Position numbers and translations under genes: made by a program. From assembly GCF_965237655.1 (NCBI RefSeq), contig NZ_CBDEGB010000002.1:620001-684000 (forward strand): a DNA stretch of 64,000 nt, written 5' to 3'. The stretch is from Poriferisodalis sp965237655. GTDB taxonomy: Bacteria; Actinomycetota; Acidimicrobiia; Acidimicrobiales; Poriferisodalaceae. The notes beneath the pieces are model-generated. The model had not been told where the DNA came from, ran no database searches, and worked only from the letters and a program-made list of their open reading frames with translations. How positions within the stretch are numbered: the first letter of the stretch is position 1; each line of letters starts with the position of its first letter. Shown here one piece after another: positions 16,550 to 24,111 of this stretch.

Positions 16550-16652
16550 TCAGCGCTCGCGCAGCTTGGGGTTGTAGGCGTCCTGCAGGCCGTCGCCGAT
16601 GAGGCTGAAGCTCATATCGAGGGCTGCCGGTGCAGCGAGATCAGCCAGCGTC
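16550..16652 (-). pseudogene. oppC: C-terminal remnant of an OppC/DppC permease
   Basis: The last 30 or so codons before the oppD start read SFSLIGDGLQDAYNPKLRER and stop, the standard C-terminal end of DppC/OppC inner-membrane permeases (their last helix and the GDGLRDALDP-type tail). Everything upstream in this gene is missing. Its position just before oppD matches normal operon order. Confidence 0.7.
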
Positions 16653-16658
16653 GACATC

Positions 16659-16799
16659 TCAGACACGGAACTCCTCCCGCGGCTCTGGGTCGCCGGACCC
16701 GCTCTCGCCGATGATGATCGTGGTTGGATCGCCTGGCGTGATGCGGATGAGAAGGAAGTCGGGTGCGACCACAGCCAGCAAGATCTTGACCGGGCTCCC
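16659..16799 (-). pseudogene. oppB: N-terminal remnant of an OppB/DppB permease
   Basis: The minus strand reads ILLAVVAPDFLLIRITPGDP, then TTIIIGESGSG, and then a stop. The hydrophobic stretch followed by R-x-x-PGDP is the hallmark N-terminus of DppB/OppB permeases. Only about 40 codons remain, directly abutting the oppC tail, so nearly all of both permeases (roughly 550 residues in relatives) is gone. The fragment is short, so the call is less certain than for oppC-oppF. The stretch 16800-16901 holds no gene that I can see. Confidence 0.55.
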
Positions 16800-16901
16800 G
16801 TGGGGCCGGCGCTACCGTAACCGACGTCGCCATCCCCCAGCGCAGTCGGCGCCCGTTGTCTGCGGAGCCCGGCGCGACGTTGCAAGCGAGGTGCTCGGCC
16901 G

Positions 16902-18014
16902 ATGAAGGTCCACTGGTTCTTGCCCACCGGCGGCGATTCCCGTGACGTGCTGCCCGACGAGCCGGGCGCGCATTGGCGGGCGCCGTCGATGGACTATCTC
17001 GCCCAGATCGCGACTGCTTGCGATCAGCTCGGCTACGAGGGGATGCTCACGCCGTGCGGGACGATGTGCGAGGACGCCTGGCTCTCCACCATCGCCCTGG
17101 CGCCGCTGACGCGCCGCATCAAGTTCCTGGTGGCGTTCAGGCCCGGATTCCTCTCGCCGACGCTCGCCGCACAGATGGCTTCCACCTACCAGCGGCTCAC
17201 CGGCGGCCGATTGCTGCTCAACATCGTGACCGGAGCAGAGCCACGCGAGCTGAATCGCTTCGGCGATTGGCTCGACAAGGACACTCGCTATGCCCGAACG
17301 GGTGAGTTCCTGCAGATCGTGCGCGAGGCATGGAGCGGGGACCCGTTCGACTTCGACGGCGACTTCTACAAGGTCGCCGGGGCAACGACCCGCGATGTTC
17401 CCGATCCGGTGCCGCCCGTGTACTTCGGCGGAGCGTCGCCCGCGGCCGAACGCATCGCGGCGGCTCACGTCGACGTGTATCTCGCCTGGGGCGAACCGCC
17501 AGACATGGTGACTGAACGCCTGGGTCGCATGCGGGCGCTGGCGGCCGAACAGGGACGCACTCTGCGGTTCGGCATCCGGTTTCACGTCATCACCCGACCC
17601 GATGCGGCTGATGCCTGGGCCGTGGCCGACGACATGCTCGCCCACATGAGTCCCGAGGCAATCGCTTCGGCCCAAGCCGACTTCGCCACCACGATGTCCG
17701 AGGGCCAGCGGCGGATGGCCCAGCTGCATTCCGAACAGGGCGGCCGACTCGAGATCCATCCCAACGTCTGGGCCGGCATCGGGCTGGTGCGGGGAGGCGC
17801 CGGCACAGCGTTGGTGGGCAGCTACGAAGAGGTTGCCGACCGTATTGCCGAATACCACGGACTCGGGTTCGAGGAGTTCATCCTGTCGGGCTACCCGCAC
17901 CTCGAAGAGGCCTACTGGTTCGGCGAAGGCGTCATGCCGATCCTGCGGGAGCGTGGCCTGCTCGAACCGCTCGCTCACGGCTCGGACAGCGCCCTCGTCT
18001 CGTCGTTCCGCTGA
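16902..18014 (+). CDS. ssuD: FMNH2-dependent alkanesulfonate monooxygenase-like protein
   Basis: This is a bacterial-luciferase-like TIM-barrel monooxygenase that in SsuD uses reduced flavin and O2 to release sulfite from alkanesulfonates. SsuD features are the MKVHWFLPTGGDSR opening, GYEGMLTPCGTMCEDAWL, LVAFRPGFLSPTLAAQMAST, LLLNIVTGAEPRELNRFGDW, a PPVYFGGASPAAERIAA strand and the C-terminal FILSGYPHLEEAYWFGEGV. Length (370 aa) is normal. The ATG start is the natural one. No sulfonate ABC transporter or reductase (SsuE) gene lies nearby, so sulfur scavenging is an inference and a related sulfone substrate is possible. Confidence 0.88.
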   Translation: MKVHWFLPTGGDSRDVLPDEPGAHWRAPSMDYLAQIATACDQLGYEGMLTPCGTMCEDAWLSTIALAPLTRRIKFLVAFRPGFLSPTLAAQMASTYQRLTGGRLLLNIVTGAEPRELNRFGDWLDKDTRYARTGEFLQIVREAWSGDPFDFDGDFYKVAGATTRDVPDPVPPVYFGGASPAAERIAAAHVDVYLAWGEPPDMVTERLGRMRALAAEQGRTLRFGIRFHVITRPDAADAWAVADDMLAHMSPEAIASAQADFATTMSEGQRRMAQLHSEQGGRLEIHPNVWAGIGLVRGGAGTALVGSYEEVADRIAEYHGLGFEEFILSGYPHLEEAYWFGEGVMPILRERGLLEPLAHGSDSALVSSFR

Positions 18015-18021
18015 GCTGACG

Positions 18022-18816
18022 ATGCCGCCCACCTCACCAGGCGTGCACCGGCCGCTGCGCTTGGGCCTGTTGCGCTGCGACGATCCCGTGGGCGAGCTGA
18101 GGTCGATCTGCGGCACCTATTCGGACATGTTCGCCGACGTGATTGCGAGGGTCGACCCGAGCGTCGAGATGGACACCTTCAGCCTTCCCGATGGCGAGTG
18201 GCCCGACGACCTCGACGCCTACGACGGCTGGATGACCACCGGCACGCGAGCCTCCGTCTACGACGACGTGCCCTGGATCACCCAGTTCGCCGACTTCGTG
18301 CGGCAGCTGCACGCTGAGCGGCGCAAGATGTTCGGTGTCTGCTTCGGCCACCAGATGATCGCCCACGCGCTCGGCGGAGCGGTGCAACGGGCACCGCATG
18401 GCTGGACGGTCGGCGCGAACGTCTGGAAGATTCACGAGCACCGCGAGTGGATGGATCCGCAATCGGACGAGATCCGCCTCATTCACAGCCATCAAGACCA
18501 GGTGGTGTCACTGCCCCCCGGTGGCGTCGTGTTGGCAGGCGCCGACCGGTGCCCGATCGCGATGCTGGCGGTAGGGGACCACCTCATCGGACTGCAAGGT
18601 CACCCAGAATTCCAACCCGAATTCGTCGGGCCGCTGTACGAGAGCCGCACGGAGTTGCTGGGCGCGGACGTCGTCGCCGAGGCCAAGACCAGCCTGTCCA
18701 TGCCCTGCAACCAGGAGCTCGCCGCAGGCTGGATGCTTCGCTTCTTCAGCGGCCAACCTGAGTGCGCCAGACGGGGCGAGCGGGACAATCAATCAGTGCC
18801 GTCGAACCAGTCGTAG
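18022..18816 (+). CDS. Class I glutamine amidotransferase (GMP synthase-like)
   Basis: This is a stand-alone GATase1 domain protein. The nucleophile elbow is MFGVCFGHQMIAHALGG (Cys near residue 115), with the His-Glu pair of the triad in LQGHPEFQPEF. It has the GMP-synthase-like subfamily opening LGLLRCDD. Such proteins include gamma-glutamyl-polyamine or glutamyl-peptide hydrolases as well as ammonia donors. ATG 18022 lies 7 nt after the ssuD-like stop, so the two are probably co-transcribed. Its last 28 nt overlap a broken gene on the other strand; the polar end after FFSGQPECARR may be an unnatural extension. Confidence 0.85.
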   Translation: MPPTSPGVHRPLRLGLLRCDDPVGELRSICGTYSDMFADVIARVDPSVEMDTFSLPDGEWPDDLDAYDGWMTTGTRASVYDDVPWITQFADFVRQLHAERRKMFGVCFGHQMIAHALGGAVQRAPHGWTVGANVWKIHEHREWMDPQSDEIRLIHSHQDQVVSLPPGGVVLAGADRCPIAMLAVGDHLIGLQGHPEFQPEFVGPLYESRTELLGADVVAEAKTSLSMPCNQELAAGWMLRFFSGQPECARRGERDNQSVPSNQS

Positions 18817-19091
18817 CTGGCTTCAACGGTTCGTTGAAGACCCTCGGAGCGCTCGACAGCTGCGCCGATTGGAGCGGCTGTCACTCCGCAATAAGCCCGG
18901 CCGCTATCGCCATTTCCAAACCGCGCACGATCTTCACCGGTGAGCGGTCGCGGGTCGATGATGGATGTCTCGTACGGGATGACCTGCTCCATCTCGAAGT
19001 CAGCCCACCAAAGGACCTTGTTCAGCTTGACCGCACCGCGGCCACCTGGATCCTGCTCCAGGCATTGCGCCCCGCCTGAGCTGCTGCGCAA
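18789..19091 (-). pseudogene. Panacea (DUF4065/SocA-like) domain protein, internally deleted remnant
   Basis: The frame has VKLNKVLWWADFE, the typical opening of Panacea/DUF4065 proteins (antitoxin-like or phage-regulatory domain of about 170-200 aa), but it runs at once into EQVIPYETSIIDPRPLTGED, which resembles the C-terminal end of the same family. The whole middle (roughly 100 residues) is absent and the tail beyond is not conserved. The start codon would be TTG and there is no clear ribosome-binding site. It sits between convergent GATase and leuD. The family call rests on recognition of two short segments. Confidence 0.45.
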
Positions 19092-19682
19092 TCAGGTCGT
19101 GGGCATCCAGTTGGGACGGGTCGGCTCGTAGCCGTCGATGTCGGCCACGCTGCGCATCGTGATGCCGATGTCGTCAAGCCCTTCAAGGAAGCGCTCCTGG
19201 GTGGCGTCGTCCATCGGGAACGATTCCTCGATGCCTGCAGCGGGGGCGCTGAGCAAACGCCGCTCCACGTCGACGGTCACGACCAGGTCCGGGTCTTCGG
19301 CCACCGCAGCGCGCAGGCGCGCTGCGGCCTCCTCGGACACCTGCACCGGCACAAGGCCGTTCTTGGTGGAGTTGTTGCGGAAGATGTCGCCGAAGCGGGG
19401 CGAGACCACCGCGACGAAGCCGTAGTCCATGAGCGCCCATACTGCGTGCTCGCGTGACGAGCCCGTGCCGAAGTTGGATCCGGCCACCAGCACCGTGGCT
19501 CCGGCATAGCGCTCGTCGTTCAGCACGAAGTCGCGCTCGTCGCGCCACTCGCTGAACAATCCCTTGCCGAAGCCGGTGCGCTCGACCCGCTTCAGCCAGT
19601 CGCTGGGGATGATCTGGTCGGTGTCCACATCGGAGCGGTCGAGCGGCACTGCCCGCCCCTCGTGCACCCGTACTGACTCCAT
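19092..19682 (-). CDS. leuD: 3-isopropylmalate dehydratase, small subunit
   Basis: This is the swivel domain of isopropylmalate isomerase, which with LeuC moves the hydroxyl of 2-isopropylmalate (and of citramalate). Signatures are RSDVDTDQIIPSDWLKR at the N-terminus, VAGSNFGTGSSREHAVWAL and a C-terminal region of normal length (196 aa). It follows leuC on the minus strand after a 64-nt gap. Its stop abuts the TTG start of the Panacea remnant upstream on the same strand. Confidence 0.96.
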   Translation of the reverse strand: MESVRVHEGRAVPLDRSDVDTDQIIPSDWLKRVERTGFGKGLFSEWRDERDFVLNDERYAGATVLVAGSNFGTGSSREHAVWALMDYGFVAVVSPRFGDIFRNNSTKNGLVPVQVSEEAAARLRAAVAEDPDLVVTVDVERRLLSAPAAGIEESFPMDDATQERFLEGLDDIGITMRSVADIDGYEPTRPNWMPTT

Positions 19683-19746
19683 GCTGTTCCTTCTCTCTCG
19701 ACTCTGTCGCTCTGTCGTGCCCGAGGCCGCCGCTTGCCGCAGCCGT

Positions 19747-21168
19747 TCAGGCGAGATCGTCGGGGGTCACAAAGCGTCCGGCGATCGCCGTGGCGGCGGC
19801 CACTTCCGGCGAGCACAGGTGCGTCCGGCCGCCCCGCCCCTGCCGACCCTCGAAGTTGCGATTCGACGTCGACGCCGAGCGCTCGCCGGGCGCGAGCTTG
19901 TCGGGATTCATCGCCAGGCACATAGAGCAGCCGGGTTCGCGCCAGTCGAACCCAGCCTCGGTGAAGATCGCATCGAGCCCTTCGGCCTCGGCTTGGGCTT
20001 TGACAGCGAACGAGCCGGGCACCACCAGCGTGCGGACGCCGTCGGCCACGCTGCGTCCGCGGGCCACCGCTGCTGCCGCACGCAGGTCCTCGATGCGGGA
20101 ATTGGTGCAACTGCCGATGAACACCGTGTCGACCCTCACGTCTGCCAGCCGGGTGCCCGCGGCGAGCCCCATGTAGTCGAGTGCCCGCTGGGCAGTCGTG
20201 GCTTCGACGGGGTCCTCGAAGTCGCTGGGTGCAGGTACGGCGCCGTCGATCGGGATGACATGTGCAGGATTGGTGCCCCAGGTCACATGCGGGCGCAGCG
20301 ATGCGCCGTCGAGGGTGACCGTACGGTCGAAGGTCGCGCCTTGGTCGGTGACGAGCGACCGCCAGTCGGACACCGCTGCGTCCCAGTCGGCACCGGTCGG
20401 CACATGCCGACGACCTGCCATGTACTCGAAGGTGGTCTCGTCGGGCGCCACCATGCCGGCCTTGGCACCCGCCTCGATGGACATGTTGCAAACGGTCATC
20501 CGGCCTTCCATCGACAGCGCACGGATCGCGGACCCGCGGTACTCGATGATGTGCCCGATGCCGCCGCCGGTGCCGATCCGGCCGATGATCGCGAGCACGA
20601 TGTCCTTTGCAGTGACACCGGCCGGCGCGGTGCCGTCGACGCAGACCTCCATAGTGGAAGGCCGGGTCTGCGGCAGCGTCTGGCTGGCGAGCACGTGCTC
20701 CACCTCCGAGGTGCCAATGCCAAACGCCAGTGCGCCGAACGCTCCGTGGGTCGAGGTATGACTGTCGCCGCAGACCACGGTCATGCCCGGCAGCGTGAGC
20801 CCTTGTTCGGGGCCAATGACGTGCACGATGCCCTGACCGGGATCGCCCATCGGGTACAGCGTGATGCCGAACTCCTCGCAGTTGGCTCGAAGCACCTGCA
20901 CCTGCTTGGCCGAGACCGGATCGGCGATCGGCAGGTGCAGATCGGCAGTGGGGACGTTGTGGTCCTCGGTGGCCACGGTCAAGTCCGGGCGTCGCACGTT
21001 GCGCCCAGACATGCGCAGGCCGTCGAAGGCCTGAGGCGAGGTCACCTCGTGGATGAGGTGCAGGTCGATGTAGAGCAGGTCGGGCTGCCCGCCGCCGGTG
21101 CGAACGACGTGGCGGTCCCAAACCTTCTCGCTGAGCGTGCGCGGCCCCGCCGCTGTGGTGTTTGTCAC
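19747..21168 (-). CDS. leuC: 3-isopropylmalate dehydratase, large subunit
   Basis: This is the catalytic aconitase-family subunit with a [4Fe-4S] cluster. Cluster cysteines lie in FIGSCTNSRIEDLRAA and EPGCSMCLAMNPD; other markers are ATEDHNVPT, VCGDSHTSTHGAFGALAFGI and STSNRNFEGRQG. The open frame extends upstream to 21777, but the family N-terminus RTLSEKVWDRHVV fixes the start near GTG 21168, giving 473 aa. leuC-leuD form one unit on the minus strand, divergent from the CPBP protease gene, whose GTG is at 21295. Confidence 0.95.
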   Translation of the reverse strand: MTNTTAAGPRTLSEKVWDRHVVRTGGGQPDLLYIDLHLIHEVTSPQAFDGLRMSGRNVRRPDLTVATEDHNVPTADLHLPIADPVSAKQVQVLRANCEEFGITLYPMGDPGQGIVHVIGPEQGLTLPGMTVVCGDSHTSTHGAFGALAFGIGTSEVEHVLASQTLPQTRPSTMEVCVDGTAPAGVTAKDIVLAIIGRIGTGGGIGHIIEYRGSAIRALSMEGRMTVCNMSIEAGAKAGMVAPDETTFEYMAGRRHVPTGADWDAAVSDWRSLVTDQGATFDRTVTLDGASLRPHVTWGTNPAHVIPIDGAVPAPSDFEDPVEATTAQRALDYMGLAAGTRLADVRVDTVFIGSCTNSRIEDLRAAAAVARGRSVADGVRTLVVPGSFAVKAQAEAEGLDAIFTEAGFDWREPGCSMCLAMNPDKLAPGERSASTSNRNFEGRQGRGGRTHLCSPEVAAATAIAGRFVTPDDLA

Positions 21169-21294
21169 AGTGTCAGTGTGCGCCTGTGGCGTTACCGCTT
21201 CCAACCTGCCGCCTGCATGGCTCGTTCCGGCGTGCGCGGGATGTTGTGCCAAAGTCGTGACGCCGACGGGTTCTCGCCCTGACGCCCCGCATTC

Positions 21295-22455
21295 GTGACG
21301 AACGAGCCTCCACCCCCGCGACCTGTCCCGCCACCGCCCGGGCGTCCCCCCGCATCGGGCCCGCGAACTGTCCCGCCGCCGACGTCGCGTCCTCCGACAC
21401 GAGGCCCGCGACCAGTCCCGCCGCCGCCGGTTCGGCCCGTCCGCCCCGGTCCCCCGAAACGTCAACGTCTTCGGAGAATGGTCACCATCTTCTTCAACGA
21501 CGGTGGCGTCGGTGCTCCTGTTCGGCGGAAGCGCCGGGACCGGCGCCGTCCGCGACCCATCTCGCCGTCGCAGGCCCCGCGCGTCGATTCCGCTGCGACA
21601 CCGGAACAGCGACCCGGTCCGCACCCAGCCCTCGCGCCTGTGGATGTTCGGCCGCCGTTCGGAGCGGCGCCTGTACCTGCCCCCGCCGTGCAACGGTGCA
21701 GCGGTTCCTTCTGGGGTCATCTCAACCCAAAGGTGTTGATACGGCCCGAATGGCATCGATGCCACTCGCCTCAGCACAAGGTCGGCGCGCTGGCCATCCT
21801 CCTCGCCATCGAACTCGGCGGAGCGGTGGCACTGCTCATGGTCTCCCGGGCCGTGCTGGCCATCGGCGATCTGCGGAGTGGGTTCACATTGCCCGAATCG
21901 GTTGTCGAGGCGGATGCATCACTACTCATCTTCGCTGTCTCGGCAATCGTTTATGCCCCTATCGCTGAGGAAGCGATGGTCCGATGGCCGTTCGCGCAGC
22001 GGCCCCGGACGTTCTTGCTGTTCCCCGGATTCTTCATTGCGGTTGCCGCGTTGAGTGGCATCTACGGCCCCCGTCTCGGCTACGCCGGTCGGCTGCTCGT
22101 CGATTTAGCGATCGTCGGTGTCGGCGTCGGATTGCACCTGCTGAGTGATCGCATCGGAGTCCTCGCTTCACTGGATCGCCGTGTCGACCGGTTGTTGCTG
22201 CGCTGGCCGGCCGTGCCGATCTGGCTGCTGATTGCTTGTTTCGGACTGGCGCACGTCGCCCCGTACGACATTGCATGGTCCGGCACGACGATCCTGGCGA
22301 TCCCGTTCGTCGTGTTGCCGCAGCTGTGGTTCGGGGCGCTGGCGAGCATTGTCCGCATCCACTTCGGCTGGTGGTCCGCCGTCGTGCTGCACGCCGTGGC
22401 CAACCTGTCGATCGTGCTGCTTCTGCTGCTGGTGGGGTTTGCCTGGGCGTTGTGA
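21295..22455 (+). CDS. CPBP-family intramembrane metalloprotease with proline-rich N-terminus
   Basis: This is a membrane protein with the three CPBP (CAAX protease/bacteriocin-processing, Abi) motifs: EEAMVRW (EExxxR type), FGLAHV (FxxxH type) and LHAVANL (HxxxN type), spread over about seven hydrophobic helices from residue 165. The first 130 residues are an unusual cytosolic Pro/Arg-rich tract (PPPPRPVPPPPGRPP and similar), of low complexity. Prenyl-protein or bacteriocin processing is known for the family, but the bacterial substrates are generally not. GTG 21295 is the start. It converges on greA; the 73-nt gap holds nothing I can identify. Confidence 0.75.
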   Translation: MTNEPPPPRPVPPPPGRPPASGPRTVPPPTSRPPTRGPRPVPPPPVRPVRPGPPKRQRLRRMVTIFFNDGGVGAPVRRKRRDRRRPRPISPSQAPRVDSAATPEQRPGPHPALAPVDVRPPFGAAPVPAPAVQRCSGSFWGHLNPKVLIRPEWHRCHSPQHKVGALAILLAIELGGAVALLMVSRAVLAIGDLRSGFTLPESVVEADASLLIFAVSAIVYAPIAEEAMVRWPFAQRPRTFLLFPGFFIAVAALSGIYGPRLGYAGRLLVDLAIVGVGVGLHLLSDRIGVLASLDRRVDRLLLRWPAVPIWLLIACFGLAHVAPYDIAWSGTTILAIPFVVLPQLWFGALASIVRIHFGWWSAVVLHAVANLSIVLLLLLVGFAWAL

Positions 22456-22528
22456 ACTCAGGATTGGATTTGGTGGACTCTGCCGCAACGGTCCGGCATC
22501 GGGCACCGCCGTGATCCGTGTTCGGCTG

Positions 22529-22996
22529 TCAGGCCTCGATCGCGACGACTTCGATGCTCAGCTGGTTGCCATTCGCCTCGTAAGTGACCGTTTGACCCGC
22601 GCGAGCGCCCTCGAGGGCCTGGCCCATCGGCGAGCCCGGCGAGACGACTTCGATGCCCGATCGGCGCTCCTCGATCGAACCGAAGAGGAACTGCTCGACT
22701 TCATCGTCACCCTTGAAACGAATAGAGACGACCAAGCCCGGTGCTACAGCGCTGTCGTCGAATCCGACGACGATCTCGCAGTTCTCCAAGATCGACTTCA
22801 GCCGCATGATGCGGCCTTCCATCTTCCCCTGTTCCTCTTTGGCAGCGTGGTAGTCGCCGTTCTCGGACAGGTCTCCGAGCAGCCGGGCCGTTTCGATCTG
22901 CGCCGCGATGTCGATGCGACCTCGACCGGTCAGATCGGTGAACTCGGCTTGCAGCCGATCATGGGTCTCCGCTGAGATGTGATGGATCTCGGGCAC
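22529..22996 (-). CDS. greA: Transcription elongation factor GreA
   Basis: This factor rescues backtracked RNA polymerase by stimulating transcript cleavage. The N-terminal coiled coil carries the acidic tip LGDLSENGDYHAAKEEQG, and the C-terminal FKBP-like domain carries VSPGSPMGQALEGARAG. Length (155 aa) is normal. The GTG start at 22996 gives MPEIHHIS; a TAACCT -10 on the minus strand (23009-23004) ends 7 nt before it, so a leaderless message is likely. The gene diverges from leuB across a 116-nt region. Confidence 0.95.
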   Translation of the reverse strand: MPEIHHISAETHDRLQAEFTDLTGRGRIDIAAQIETARLLGDLSENGDYHAAKEEQGKMEGRIMRLKSILENCEIVVGFDDSAVAPGLVVSIRFKGDDEVEQFLFGSIEERRSGIEVVSPGSPMGQALEGARAGQTVTYEANGNQLSIEVVAIEA

Positions 22997-23046
22997 CCGC
23001 GCGAGGTTACAGAGGGCTTCTCAGGGCACACTCACTGTCGCGATTG

Positions 23047-23069
23047 CGCCTCAGGGCGTGCCTGAGGCG
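23047..23069 (+). other. Hairpin in the leuB 5' region
   Basis: CGCCTCAGG pairs perfectly with CCTGAGGCG around a GCGTG loop, a 9-bp stem 43 nt before leuB. It could be a leader terminator or a protein-binding dyad in the greA/leuB intergenic region. No convincing leader peptide precedes it. Confidence 0.35.
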
Positions 23070-23112
23070 TTGACGGCAGGCTTGCCAACACGATCCGGCA
23101 AAGGACACCACA

Positions 23113-24111
23113 GTGACTCATCGCATCGCAGTCATCGGAGGAGACGGAATTGGACCCGAGGTCATCTCGGTCGCGCTCGATGTGATTAGCGCCGCCGGCG
23201 CCGGCATCTCGACGACCGAGTTCGAGTTGGGCGGTCACCGCTACCTGCGAGATGGCACGGTGCTCGACGACGAGACCCTGGAAGAGTTGCGTACCTTCGA
23301 CGCCATCCTGCTCGGCGCCGTGGGCACGCCGGAAGTCCCGCCGGGCGTCATTGAGCGCGGCCTGTTGTTGAAGGCCCGCTTCGAGCTGGATCTGTACGTG
23401 AACCTGCGCCCGTTCACCCTGTCCGACGGCCACAGCTTCACTGTGATCCGCGAGAACACTGAGGGCACCTATGCAGGCGAGGGTGGGTTCCTGCGCAAGG
23501 GCACACCTCATGAGATCGCCACGCAGGGCTCTGTCAACACCCGCATGGGGGCCGAGCGCGCCATTCGATACGGCTTCGAGCTGGCGCGCACCCACCAACG
23601 CCGTCATCTGACGTTGGTCCACAAGACCAACGTGCTGACGTTCTCCGGCGACCTGTGGGAACGCACCTTCAACGAGGTCGCCGCCGAGTATCCCGACGTG
23701 GAGACTGCGTACAGCCACGTCGACGCCGCCTGCATTCACTTCGTGGAAGATCCGCACCGCTACGAGGTGATCGTCACTGACAACCTGTTCGGCGACATCC
23801 TCACTGATCTCGGCGGCGCCGTGGCGGGTGGCATCGGGCTTGCGGCCTCGGCCAACCTCAACCCGGACCGAACGGGCCCGTCGCTCTTCGAGCCGGTGCA
23901 CGGATCGGCACCTGACATCGCCGGCAAGGGTCTTGCGAATCCGATTGCGGCAGTTCTCTCAGCTGTGCTCATGCTCGAGTTCCTGGGAGAGTCAGACTGC
24001 GCAGATCGGGTTCGGGCGGCGTGCGACGCCGTAGTTGCCGATGAATCCGTGCCCGACATCGGCACCGACGAGATTGCCAAGGCGATCCTGGCCGGTGTCG
24101 AGGAGGGATGA
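23113..24111 (+). CDS. leuB: 3-isopropylmalate dehydrogenase
   Basis: This enzyme performs NAD+-dependent oxidative decarboxylation of 3-isopropylmalate (and of 3-methylmalate in the citramalate route). Motifs are IAVIGGDGIGPEV, VNLRPFT, VIRENTEGTYAGEGG, VHKTNVL, the metal site VTDNLFGDILTDLGGA and the NAD site FEPVHGSAPDIAGKG. At 332 aa it is the short actinobacterial type. ATG 23113 is preceded by AAAGGA. Its TGA overlaps the ATG of cimA (ATGA), coupling the two. Confidence 0.93.
   Translation: MTHRIAVIGGDGIGPEVISVALDVISAAGAGISTTEFELGGHRYLRDGTVLDDETLEELRTFDAILLGAVGTPEVPPGVIERGLLLKARFELDLYVNLRPFTLSDGHSFTVIRENTEGTYAGEGGFLRKGTPHEIATQGSVNTRMGAERAIRYGFELARTHQRRHLTLVHKTNVLTFSGDLWERTFNEVAAEYPDVETAYSHVDAACIHFVEDPHRYEVIVTDNLFGDILTDLGGAVAGGIGLAASANLNPDRTGPSLFEPVHGSAPDIAGKGLANPIAAVLSAVLMLEFLGESDCADRVRAACDAVVADESVPDIGTDEIAKAILAGVEEG

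Noticed and set aside
23017..23073. A Leu/Arg-rich frame upstream of leuB (LLRAHSLSRLRLRACLRR) as an attenuator leader peptide
   Set aside because: There is no ATG or GTG start in that frame, only an internal TTG, and no ribosome-binding site or well-placed -10. Only the hairpin was kept as a weak feature.
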